Source: an uncultured Clostridia bacterium
Lineage (GTDB): Bacteria; Bacillota; Clostridia; Christensenellales; QALW01
DNA length: 64,000 nt
Direction of reading: 5' to 3'
Assembly: GCA_934465535.1 (NCBI GenBank)
Contig: CAKSKV010000006.1
Span: forward strand, 39,680 to 103,679
The notes under the pieces are model-generated. The model was not told the origin of the DNA and ran no database searches. It saw nothing but the letters and a program-made list of their open reading frames with translations. The translations under genes and the position numbers were made by a program. Positions 18,213 to 25,710 of this stretch are shown here, piece after piece; the first letter of the stretch is position 1; the number at the start of each line of letters is the position of its first letter.

Positions 18213-18240
18213 TTGACTTTGGATTTTTCCGTGCTATAAT
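18213..18240 (+). promoter_or_regulatory. promoter of the surface protein gene
   Basis: TTGACT (18213-18218) and TATAAT (18235-18240) are separated by 16 bases. A GAGGAGGT ribosome site follows 13 bases downstream. Confidence 0.75.
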
Positions 18241-18268
18241 AAAAACAAATACGAGGAGGTTATATAGT

Positions 18269-19201
18269 ATGAAGAAGATTATTGTTGCACTTTGTGTTGC
18301 TGCAATGCTGAGCCTTGTTTGCTTCAGCGCCTTTGCAGTGGGCACGGAAACCGTTGCGAAAACCAAGAACCGTGATATCAAGATTACCGTTATCGATGAT
18401 TTTTCCACATACAGCGGAGAAGTCGGACCGTGCGGTAATGCATTTTATACCTTTGACGGCGAGAAGCTGACTTTTGCCGTTGAAACCGGTTATGCTTACG
18501 GCGGCCCCGTGGGCAAGGAATACAAAATTCCCGCGGTATCGGCGGACGGCATAAAGGAGCTTTACAACAGTGCCAAATACATAGGCATGAGAATTAAGAA
18601 CACCGGTGGCGTTGAGATTTCCATTGCGCTTGAGAAGGATGCTGCCGACAGTGATCTTTGGCTGACACAGTTGAAAGCAGAGGCAGGCTGCCTGCTTGCA
18701 AGCGAGAGCGTTGGTATTTACAATGCCGAATATGAGAATATTGATGCTATTTACCGCGGATATGCCGTTAAGATTCCCGCAGGCTTTGACGGCTGGCTGT
18801 TCATTCCCTTCAGCAGCCTGCGTCTGAACAATGATGAGGATGTTGAGGGCGAAAAGACCAATGATCGCTGCATTATGGATTATATCCATTTCAGCGGTGC
18901 AAACACCAATGAAGAAGACGGCGTTCTGGAAATAGACGATTTCTGCCTGACCTCCGAGGAGCTGGCTGCAGATGCCGAGGCTCCCACTCCCGGCGAAACA
19001 GAGGATACCACTCCGGCTCCGGTGCAGAGCGAAGCGCCTGCCGCAGAGGAAACAAAGGACAATGCAGTGACCGCTGAGCCTTCCGCTACCCCCATTCCCG
19101 CAAAGGGAAACAGCTTCCCCTGGGTACCGGTTGTAATTGCCGTTGTTGCGGTGGTTGCCATTGTGGTTATCGTTGTGGTTGTAAGCAAGAAAAAGAAGTA
19201 A
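18269..19201 (+). CDS. secreted beta-sandwich protein with C-terminal membrane anchor
   Basis: The ATG at 18269 follows GAGGAGGT; an open frame extends upstream but across the promoter. The protein has 310 residues. A signal peptide ends near residue 23 (after FSAFA). The domain from about 30 to 235 is beta-rich with IDDFSTYSGEVGP at its start and LEIDDFCLTSEEL at its end, a pattern common in galactose-binding/CBM-like jelly-roll domains. A Pro/Thr/Glu-rich linker leads to one C-terminal membrane helix and a KKKK tail. I infer an exported, membrane-tethered carbohydrate- or ligand-binding protein. The ligand is unknown. Confidence 0.65.
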   Translation: MKKIIVALCVAAMLSLVCFSAFAVGTETVAKTKNRDIKITVIDDFSTYSGEVGPCGNAFYTFDGEKLTFAVETGYAYGGPVGKEYKIPAVSADGIKELYNSAKYIGMRIKNTGGVEISIALEKDAADSDLWLTQLKAEAGCLLASESVGIYNAEYENIDAIYRGYAVKIPAGFDGWLFIPFSSLRLNNDEDVEGEKTNDRCIMDYIHFSGANTNEEDGVLEIDDFCLTSEELAADAEAPTPGETEDTTPAPVQSEAPAAEETKDNAVTAEPSATPIPAKGNSFPWVPVVIAVVAVVAIVVIVVVVSKKKK

Positions 19202-19236
19202 TAAAGGCTTGCACAAAAAAGCATAACTGAAATACT

Positions 19237-19267
19237 TAAAAGCGTTCGGAGAATTCCGGACGCTTTT
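19237..19267 (+). terminator. terminator after the surface protein
   Basis: AAAAGCG and TCGGA pair with TCCGG and CGCTTTT around GAAT with one mismatched pair, giving a T-run at the end. Confidence 0.78.
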
Positions 19268-19352
19268 TGCATAAAAACGGATATTGCACAAAATGCATTC
19301 ATTTAATTTAATCGGGGCAATAAATACGGAATGCACGGGAAATAATAAGCAT

Positions 19353-19619
19353 ATGAAAAAGGCGGAGCATAATATAAAAAGGGCAAGGCTTATTGCCGTT
19401 CGGGCTCTTGATGACTATATTTATTATCTTACCGACAAAAAGCGGATAGTGAAAAGCAATTTTTTGGCGGGACTTATGCGCGGGATAGGCACGGGCATGG
19501 GTTTTTGGCTGCTGAGCGCCCTGCTGGCAGTGCTTTTTGCGTTTCTGGCCGATAACGGGGTGCCGCTTGTGGACAAGCTGGTGGAATATTTTATCAAAGC
19601 GGCGCAAAAGTATTCATGA
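19353..19619 (+). CDS. DUF5665-like small membrane protein
   Basis: The protein has 88 residues if it starts at ATG 19353. No good ribosome site is visible, and earlier in-frame starts (ATG 19293, TTG 19284) cannot be excluded. A basic N-terminal half precedes KSNFLAGLMRGIGTGMG and a hydrophobic helix with LLSALLAVLFAFL. This R/K-x-NFLxGLxRGxGxGxGF pattern matches my memory of DUF5665. Function unknown. It lies alone between a terminator and lspA. Confidence 0.6.
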   Translation: MKKAEHNIKRARLIAVRALDDYIYYLTDKKRIVKSNFLAGLMRGIGTGMGFWLLSALLAVLFAFLADNGVPLVDKLVEYFIKAAQKYS

Positions 19620-19711
19620 AGCCTTTTCAAGAGTGTTTCTTCGTGTTATAATATCAAAAACAATCGCAGCAAAAGGCTACAAAGCGGCGATTTTTGCGAA
19701 AGGAACATAAT

Positions 19712-20314
19712 ATGCTGATTATAACAATTATTGCGGTGGTATTCATAATACTGGATCAGCTTTCAAAGGTGTGGATTTCCGGAGTGTTCGGCGGAGTTCC
19801 GGTTGCCGACCCGGTTGCGGACGGAATACCGGTTATAAAAAACATACTGTATTTCAGCTATCAGAAAAATGAGGGCGCAGCCTTCGGAATAATGCAGGGA
19901 GCGCGCTGGATATTCGTACCGCTTACAATAATAGTATGTGCGTTGTTCGTATGGTGGCTGATCCGCCTGAAGAAAAAGCACTCTCTTCTTTGCGTTGCTT
20001 CCGGACTTATGCTTTCCGGAGCGGTGGGCAATTTGATCGATCGGGCGTTTTTGGGCTATGTGCGTGACTTTATATATGTGAACATTCCCTTTGCGACCTT
20101 TAATATTGCGGATGCCTGCCTGGTTGTGGGGACGGTGCTTATGGGCATATATATACTGTTCTTCCATGAACGCTTTATGAAAAAATGCGTGCAGCAGGAG
20201 GAAGAACGGGCGGCGTCGGAGACGGAGGCTAAAGAGGGAGAAGACGCCGAGACTGAAGAGAAGCCGGAGATGCCGGGAGAAGAGGATAGCGGACAGGCAG
20301 ATGCAAAGGTTTGA
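19712..20314 (+). CDS. lspA: lipoprotein signal peptidase (signal peptidase II)
   Basis: This membrane aspartyl protease removes signal peptides from lipid-modified prolipoproteins, such as those encoded elsewhere in this window. The ATG at 19712 follows GAAAGGAA. The protein has 200 residues with four membrane helices. The conserved motifs are NEGAAFGI, SGAVGNLIDR with the first catalytic Asp, and FNIADA with the second. After the normal end (about 160) an extra Glu-rich acidic tail of about 40 residues appears, which is unusual and likely cytoplasmic. The stop overlaps the next gene by 14 bases. Confidence 0.93.
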   Translation: MLIITIIAVVFIILDQLSKVWISGVFGGVPVADPVADGIPVIKNILYFSYQKNEGAAFGIMQGARWIFVPLTIIVCALFVWWLIRLKKKHSLLCVASGLMLSGAVGNLIDRAFLGYVRDFIYVNIPFATFNIADACLVVGTVLMGIYILFFHERFMKKCVQQEEERAASETEAKEGEDAETEEKPEMPGEEDSGQADAKV

Positions 20315-21248
20315 TATAATATGCCCGCAGGAGCATCCTGCCGTAAGGGCAGACGCCTTTCTTTCGGAGTTTGACGAGCCGGATATCTCCAGAAGCCGTG
20401 CGGCGCAGCTTATTCAAGAGGGTAATGTGCTGCTTAATTCAAAGCCGTGCAGAAAAAGCAGCACCGTAAAACCGGGGGACAGCGTATGCGTATTTTTGCC
20501 GCCGCCCGCCGCGATAACGCTGGAGGCACAGGATATTCCGATTGATGTTATATATCAGGATGACGATATAGCCGTTATAAATAAACAGCGCGGTCTTGTT
20601 GTGCATCCTGCGGCGGGACATCCCGACGGTACGCTGGTCAATGCGCTTTTATATCATTTAAGCGGCCTATCCGGCATAAACGGAGAGCTGCGTCCCGGAA
20701 TAGTGCACAGGCTGGACAGGGATACAACGGGGTTGATAGTGGCGGCAAAAAACGATGCGGCACACAGGCTGCTTGCGCAGCAGTTCCGGGATCGTACCTG
20801 CCGCAAGGAATATCTGGCCCTTGTTGAGGGCAATATAAGCAGGGATTTTATAAGAATAGACGCCCCGCTTGCCAGAAGCGCGAAGGATCGCAAGCGCATA
20901 GCGGTGATGCCGGGCGGGCGCGAGGCAATTACGGACTGCACGGTGCAGGAGCGCTTCGGAACGGCGACACTGGTGCGGCTGCTGCTGCATACGGGCAGAA
21001 CACATCAGATACGCGTACATATGGCGCACATCGGGCATCCGTGCCTCGGAGATCCTGTGTACGGATTTCAGAAGCAGCGTTTTGCGCTGGAGGGGCAGCT
21101 GCTGCATTCGGCATATCTTGAAATAAATCAGCCTTCAACGGGGGAAAGACTCAGCTTTTCGGCGCCGCTGCCGCAGGATTTTACGGAGGTGCTTGATACT
21201 CTGCGCGCCGTAAAAAAAGCGGCGGAAAAGCGCGGAGAAGAGTTTTAG
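20301..21248 (+). CDS. RluA-family 23S rRNA pseudouridine synthase (RluD-like)
   Basis: The enzyme isomerises uridines in large-subunit rRNA. The protein has 315 residues with an N-terminal S4 RNA-binding domain (about 14-75, with SRSRAAQLIQEGNVLLN) and a catalytic domain that shows the HRLDRDTTGLIV motif with the active-site Asp, then LLHTGRTHQIRVHM and GDPVYG. The lspA-rluD order is widespread in Firmicutes. The ATG at 20301 lies inside the lspA end, so the two are translationally coupled. Confidence 0.92.
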   Translation: MQRFDIICPQEHPAVRADAFLSEFDEPDISRSRAAQLIQEGNVLLNSKPCRKSSTVKPGDSVCVFLPPPAAITLEAQDIPIDVIYQDDDIAVINKQRGLVVHPAAGHPDGTLVNALLYHLSGLSGINGELRPGIVHRLDRDTTGLIVAAKNDAAHRLLAQQFRDRTCRKEYLALVEGNISRDFIRIDAPLARSAKDRKRIAVMPGGREAITDCTVQERFGTATLVRLLLHTGRTHQIRVHMAHIGHPCLGDPVYGFQKQRFALEGQLLHSAYLEINQPSTGERLSFSAPLPQDFTEVLDTLRAVKKAAEKRGEEF

Positions 21249-21317
21249 TGAGTTTTTAGGCGATTTCGCCTTTAATATTTAAATGCGTTCTGTTATAATA
21301 AAGCGCGGAAATTTTGC

Positions 21318-21346
21318 TTGACAATAAAAAGGGAATACTCTATAAT
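21318..21346 (+). promoter_or_regulatory. promoter of the infC-rpmI-rplT operon
   Basis: Exact TTGACA (21318-21323), 17-base spacer, exact TATAAT (21341-21346). Confidence 0.88.
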
Positions 21347-21352
21347 AACGCA

Positions 21353-21461
21353 GTAAAGCAGAAGCTGCCCGCTTCTCACCGTGCGAATTCGTTTCAGCAT
21401 CGGTCAATGGCGTTGATACGGCGTATTATATGCGGGTGGATTTTGCCCGCATATTTTTTTT
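21353..21461 (+). promoter_or_regulatory. infC leader RNA (L20-type leader) with terminator
   Basis: The transcript leader contains CCCGCTTCTCACC, a hallmark I associate with Firmicute infC leaders that bind ribosomal protein L20. It ends in a strong intrinsic terminator: ATATGCGGG (21428-21436) pairs with CCCGCATAT (21446-21454) followed by eight T. By analogy with Bacillus subtilis, excess L20 would favour termination and repress infC, rpmI and rplT. The assignment is by motif and position. Confidence 0.75.
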
Positions 21462-21475
21462 GGAGGTGCGTACCT

Positions 21476-21979
21476 ATCAACGAAATTTACATCAACGACG
21501 AGATCACAGCCAAAGAGGTCCGTGTAATCACGGCAGAGGGCGAGCAGCTGGGCGTTATGTCCACACAAGAGGCCATAAGGATTGCCGAGGGCAAAAATAT
21601 GGATCTGTGCCTGATAGCTCCCAAAAGCGTACCGCCGGTGTGCAAGATCATGGACTACGGCAAATATCGCTTCGAGATGCAGAAAAAGCTTAAGGAAGCC
21701 AAGAAAAATCAGCGTGTGACCGATCTTCACGAGATTCAGCTCTCCGTGACCATTGAGGAGCACGATATGGGCGTTAAGGCCAAGAAGGCGCATGAATTTC
21801 TTAAGGCGGGAGACAGGGTAAAGGTTTCCATCAGATTTCGTTCAAGACAAATTGCACACCCCGAGATCGGACTGGCGGTTATGAATTCTTTCTTTGAGTT
21901 GGTCAAGGATGTGGCCAAAATAGAAAAGAAGCCGATCGTTGAAGGCCGGAATATGACCATGATACTCGTATCACAATGA
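21476..21979 (+). CDS. infC: translation initiation factor IF-3, apparent AUC start
   Basis: IF-3 binds the 30S subunit and rejects wrong initiator pairing. The conserved protein begins NEIYINDEITAKEVRVI and ends with MTMILVSQ, giving 167 residues, the normal size. No ATG, GTG or TTG lies in frame between the leader terminator and this region. GGAGG (21462-21466) sits nine bases before ATC at 21476, so the start is most likely ATC. Other infC genes use AUU so that IF-3 represses its own translation, and an AUC start would serve the same purpose. The GTG at 21466 is out of frame. Confidence 0.88.
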   Translation: MNEIYINDEITAKEVRVITAEGEQLGVMSTQEAIRIAEGKNMDLCLIAPKSVPPVCKIMDYGKYRFEMQKKLKEAKKNQRVTDLHEIQLSVTIEEHDMGVKAKKAHEFLKAGDRVKVSIRFRSRQIAHPEIGLAVMNSFFELVKDVAKIEKKPIVEGRNMTMILVSQ

Positions 21980-22003
21980 TTTATTTTCAAGGAGGAAAAT
22001 ACC

Positions 22004-22201
22004 ATGCCTAAGATGAAAACCCATCGCGGAGCGGCTAAGAGATTCAATCTCACCAAAAGCGGCAAGGTCAAAAGAGCCAAGAGCAACCGCAACCATTTCC
22101 TGCGCAGAAAGTCTGCAAAGACCAAGAGAGGTATGAGACAGAGCGGTCTGGTCGATGAGACGCAGCAGAACACGATCAAGAGATTGATTCCGTATAAATA
22201 A
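22004..22201 (+). CDS. rpmI: 50S ribosomal protein L35
   Basis: A 65-residue, very basic protein with the L35 signature [14 protein letters not shown] at the start. It follows AAGGAGG and lies between infC and rplT as in nearly all Firmicutes. Confidence 0.97.
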   Translation: MPKMKTHRGAAKRFNLTKSGKVKRAKSNRNHFLRRKSAKTKRGMRQSGLVDETQQNTIKRLIPYK

Positions 22202-22220
22202 GCCGGGAGGATAATAAACC

Positions 22221-22571
22221 ATGAGAGTTAAAAGAGCCGTTAACGGCAATAAAAATCGTAAAAAGGTGCTGAAGCTGGCCAAGGGCTACTACGGCGCAAA
22301 AAGCAAGCAGTTCCGTGTAGCAAATGAGGCAGTTATGAAATCTCAGGCTTATGCCTTTGTTGGCAGAAAGCTCAAGAAGAGAGATTTCCGTTCCCTGTGG
22401 ATTACGCGTATCAATGCTGCGGCCCGTATCAACGGCATCAGCTACAGCAAGCTTATTCACGGCCTTAAAAATGCCGGCGTACAGGTAAACCGCAAGATGC
22501 TTTCCGAGCTGGCTGTTTACAATGCCGAGGCTTTCACGAGCCTGGTGGAAACCGCTAAGGCGCATCAATAA
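22221..22571 (+). CDS. rplT: 50S ribosomal protein L20
   Basis: The protein has 116 residues, basic, with the motifs [22 protein letters not shown] and [16 protein letters not shown]. It is needed early in 50S assembly and is the likely repressor acting on the leader upstream of infC. A terminator follows. Confidence 0.97.
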   Translation: MRVKRAVNGNKNRKKVLKLAKGYYGAKSKQFRVANEAVMKSQAYAFVGRKLKKRDFRSLWITRINAAARINGISYSKLIHGLKNAGVQVNRKMLSELAVYNAEAFTSLVETAKAHQ

Positions 22572-22582
22572 TCAAAGGAATT

Positions 22583-22614
22583 CAGCGTAATACGGAACTA
22601 TTACGCTGTTTTTA
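22583..22614 (+). terminator. terminator of the infC operon
   Basis: CAGCGTAATA (22583-22592) pairs exactly with TATTACGCTG (22599-22608) and is followed by TTTTTATT. The next start codon begins only six bases later. Confidence 0.9.
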
Positions 22615-22619
22615 TTAAA

Positions 22620-23384
22620 ATGCAACCAATAATAACCAGCGTAAATAATCCGCTGATCAAAGAATTAAGAGCGCTTAAGGAAAGAAAATACCGCAGGCGC
22701 AGCGGCTGCTTTCTTATTGAGGGCAGACGCCTTATTGAGGATGCCGTCCGAAACGGCATAAAACCGGAGCTGCTGCTTGTGCAGGACGATCGCGCGGAGG
22801 AATTCGCGCTTCTTTCCGAGCAGTGTCTTCAGACAGCGGCGGTTTCGCGGGCGGTGCTGGAAAGCCTGTGTTTGACCGAGGCACCGGAGGGCGCGGTGGC
22901 AAAGGTACATATTCCGCAGGAGATGCCGGAGGGCGGCGGCTCATTAGTACTGGTGCTGGATGGCCTGCAGGATCCGGGAAACATGGGCACAATCATCCGC
23001 ACTGCCAATGCTGCGGGCATACGGGATATATACTTTTTGGGGGAGAATGTGGATATGTTCAACCCCAAAACCGTACGCAGCGCAATGGGAGCGGTGTTTT
23101 TCGTGCATCCGCATCATTTCGGCGACGCGCAGAAGCTGTATGAGCATTTGAAGGAGCGCGGCTACTGCGTTTGCGTTACGGCGCTTTCGCAAAAAGACTA
23201 CTATTCTCAGCAGCTTCCCCAAAAAATCGCGCTTGTTGTGGGCAATGAGGGCAACGGAGTAAGCCAGGAAAGCCTTGAGCAGGCAGACCGTCTGCTTACG
23301 CTGCCTATGAGCCCGGAGGCGGAATCGCTTAATGTGGCGGTATGCGCAGGAATTCTTATATTTGATATTTTATACAGGAGGTAA
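22620..23384 (+). CDS. TrmH/SpoU-family RNA 2'-O-methyltransferase
   Basis: The enzyme is predicted to methylate ribose in rRNA or tRNA using S-adenosylmethionine. The protein has 254 residues. The N-terminal SpoU substrate-binding domain contains KERKYRRRSGCFLIEGRRLI, and the SPOUT knot domain shows LQDPGNMGTIIRTANAAG, LVVGNEGNGVS and LPMSPEAESLNVAVCAGI. The start ATG has no ribosome site because the rplT terminator ends just before it. Translation may be leaderless from an internal promoter or weak. The yebC gene follows within four bases. Confidence 0.9.
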   Translation: MQPIITSVNNPLIKELRALKERKYRRRSGCFLIEGRRLIEDAVRNGIKPELLLVQDDRAEEFALLSEQCLQTAAVSRAVLESLCLTEAPEGAVAKVHIPQEMPEGGGSLVLVLDGLQDPGNMGTIIRTANAAGIRDIYFLGENVDMFNPKTVRSAMGAVFFVHPHHFGDAQKLYEHLKERGYCVCVTALSQKDYYSQQLPQKIALVVGNEGNGVSQESLEQADRLLTLPMSPEAESLNVAVCAGILIFDILYRR

Positions 23385-23387
23385 TAT

Positions 23388-24134
23388 ATGTCCGGACATA
23401 GCAAATGGGCAAATATTAAGCATAAAAAAGAAAAAACCGATGCTCAAAAGGGCAAGGTATTCACAAAGATCGGCCGTGAAATATCCATATGCGTCCGTCA
23501 GGGCGGGCCGGATCCGGCCAGCAATTCAAAGCTTGCCGATGTTATTGCAAAGGCCAAGGCCAACAACATGCCCAATGACAATATTCAGCGTGCAATAAAG
23601 AGAGCTGCGGGCGAAAGCGATGATTCCGTATATGAGGAGATCACCTACGAGGGCTACGGCCCCGGCGGAATGGCGGTTATACTTGAGATAATTACAAACA
23701 ACCGCAACAGAATCGCAAGCGAGATTCGTCACATATTCGACAAAGCCGGCGGCTCAATGGGAGCAACGGGCTGCGTATCCTGGATGTTTGACAAAAAGGG
23801 CGTGCTTGTTATCGAGCGCACGCCGGATATTGATGAAGATACCCTCATGATGCAGGCGCTGGATGCGGGAGCTTCGGACTTCCAGCCCGGCGAGGATATG
23901 TTTGAGGTGATATGCGAGCCGGCCGATTTTTCGCAGGTGCGCAAAAGCCTTGAGGATGCCGGATACAGCTTTGTAGAGGCGGAAATTGACCGTATTCCTT
24001 CAAATACCGTCGATGTTTCCGAGGATAATCTCAAAAAGGTCAACTGGATGCTGGAAAACTTTGAAGATAACGATGATGTGCAGAATGTTTTCCATAACGG
24101 CAATCTGCCGCAGACGGATGATGAAGAAGATTGA
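23388..24134 (+). CDS. YebC/PmpR-family protein
   Basis: The protein has 248 residues, usual length, starting MSGHSKWANIKHKKEKTDAQ after AGGAGG. Three alpha/beta domains are typical, with RAAGESDDSVYEEITYEGYGPGG and a central GCVSWMFDKKGVL. Family members were annotated as transcription factors; some have been shown to act as ribosome-associated translation factors. The C-terminus is acidic. It is likely cotranscribed with the methyltransferase and proA. Confidence 0.93.
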   Translation: MSGHSKWANIKHKKEKTDAQKGKVFTKIGREISICVRQGGPDPASNSKLADVIAKAKANNMPNDNIQRAIKRAAGESDDSVYEEITYEGYGPGGMAVILEIITNNRNRIASEIRHIFDKAGGSMGATGCVSWMFDKKGVLVIERTPDIDEDTLMMQALDAGASDFQPGEDMFEVICEPADFSQVRKSLEDAGYSFVEAEIDRIPSNTVDVSEDNLKKVNWMLENFEDNDDVQNVFHNGNLPQTDDEED

Positions 24135-24152
24135 TTTCAGGGAGAAGCGTGC

Positions 24153-25517
24153 GTGAGGGACGAGATGATTAAAAGCGGCAATACGGGAATGGCGCGGGAA
24201 GCGACAGACGATGGCCGCGCCGAGGGTGTGGCGGAAAACTCCGCCGCCGCAAGGGCTGCTGCCGCCAAGGCGGCAGTTACGGCGTGCGCCCGTCTTGACG
24301 GCAATACAAAAAATGCCGTTCTTGCAGCGATAAGCAATGCTTTAAGCAGCAGAAGAGCGGAAATTTTTGCGGCAAATGCTGCAGATATGGCTGATGCAAA
24401 GGAGCTTCCCGCCGCAACGCAGAAAAGGCTTCGCTTTGATGAGAGCAAACTGGCGGTGTGCCTGGACGGAATGGCACAGCTTATTTCCTTGCCCGATCCC
24501 AACGGAAGGGTGCTTATGCAGACTCTGCTGGACGACGGACTGCTGCTTAAAAAGGTTTCCTGCCCCATAGGGGTTATAGGCGTTATATTTGAAGCCCGTC
24601 CCGATGCGCTTGTGCAGATAAGCACGCTTTGCATAAAAAGCGGAAACTGCTGTCTGCTCAAGGGCGGAAGTGAAACCGCAAATACAAACGCCAAGCTTTT
24701 TGAAATAATCAGAACTGCGGCAATGGAGGCGGGGCTGCCCGAAGGGAGTCTTGGGTTGCTGCAAAGCCGGCAGGATGTGCGCGATATGCTCAAGCTTAAC
24801 GGTTCTATTGATCTTATTATACCGCGCGGCTCCAACACATTTGTGCAATATATAATGAATAATACCTCAATACCTGTGCTCGGACATGCTGACGGCATAT
24901 GCCATGTATATGTCGATAAGGAGGCCGACATTGAAGAGGCTGTTAAAATAGTTACGGACAGCAAGGCGCAGTATGTATCGGTGTGCAATGCGGCGGAAAC
25001 ACTGCTGGTGCACCGCGATATTGCCGCCGAGGCGCTGCCTCAAATAGCAAAAAGCCTTAAGGATGCAGGGGTAACGATCGTCGGCTGCCCGGAGACCTGC
25101 GGCATCATTGCGGCTCAGCCGGCCTCTGAGGAGGACTGGAAAACCGAATACCTCGATTATAAAATATCGGTAAAAATCGTGGGAAGCGCACGGGAGGCGG
25201 TGGAACACATAAACCGCTACGGTTCCGGGCATACCGATGCCGTTGTAACCAAAAACGCTCAAACTGCCGAATATTTTATGGATGCCGTGGATTCCGCAAA
25301 TGTATATTGGAACTGCTCAACCCGCTTTGCTGACGGCTACCGTTACGGCTTCGGCGCGGAGGTGGGGATAAGCACCAACAAAATCCATGCGCGCGGACCG
25401 GTTGGGCTGGATGGGCTTATGATATACAAATACAAGCTTTACGGCAGCGGACAGACGGTGGGGGAATATGCCGACGGCAAAAAACACTTTAAGCATATAC
25501 AGCTTCCGTGCAGGTAG
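24153..25517 (+). CDS. proA: gamma-glutamyl phosphate reductase
   Basis: This enzyme makes glutamate-5-semialdehyde with NADPH, the second step of proline synthesis. It has 454 residues from GTG 24153. The core aligns from about residue 30 onward. Visible motifs are IGVIGVIFEARPDAL, LLKGGSETANTNAKL, the catalytic Cys region SVCNAAETLLVH, and EVGISTNKIHARGPVGL near the end. The first ~30 residues are Ala/Asp/Gly-rich and extra relative to the usual ~415, so a later start (ATG 24165 or 24189) is possible. The partner kinase proB is not in this window. Confidence 0.92.
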   Translation: MRDEMIKSGNTGMAREATDDGRAEGVAENSAAARAAAAKAAVTACARLDGNTKNAVLAAISNALSSRRAEIFAANAADMADAKELPAATQKRLRFDESKLAVCLDGMAQLISLPDPNGRVLMQTLLDDGLLLKKVSCPIGVIGVIFEARPDALVQISTLCIKSGNCCLLKGGSETANTNAKLFEIIRTAAMEAGLPEGSLGLLQSRQDVRDMLKLNGSIDLIIPRGSNTFVQYIMNNTSIPVLGHADGICHVYVDKEADIEEAVKIVTDSKAQYVSVCNAAETLLVHRDIAAEALPQIAKSLKDAGVTIVGCPETCGIIAAQPASEEDWKTEYLDYKISVKIVGSAREAVEHINRYGSGHTDAVVTKNAQTAEYFMDAVDSANVYWNCSTRFADGYRYGFGAEVGISTNKIHARGPVGLDGLMIYKYKLYGSGQTVGEYADGKKHFKHIQLPCR

Positions 25518-25541
25518 TGGAAAAAACAGAACAGAATTTTT

Positions 25542-25572
25542 AAAAAACGCAGATTTTTATCTGCGTTTTTTG
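25542..25572 (+). terminator. terminator of the yebC-proA group
   Basis: AAAAAACGCAGAT (25542-25554) pairs exactly with ATCTGCGTTTTTT (25559-25571). Confidence 0.92.
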
Positions 25573-25626
25573 AAAAAAAGAGGGCAAATTATAAGTTTTG
25601 TTCATATCCGTAGTGAATAATGTGCA

Positions 25627-25655
25627 TTGAATACGGCGGTGCGGTGTGTTAGAAT
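25627..25655 (+). promoter_or_regulatory. promoter of the GH99-like lipoprotein gene
   Basis: TTGAAT (25627-25632) and TAGAAT (25650-25655) with a 17-base spacer; each box is one or two bases off consensus. Confidence 0.6.
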
Positions 25656-25710
25656 AAAATATGAGGTTGTATGCAAACAACCGAACCAATATCAGAAGGA
25701 GAAGGACAGA

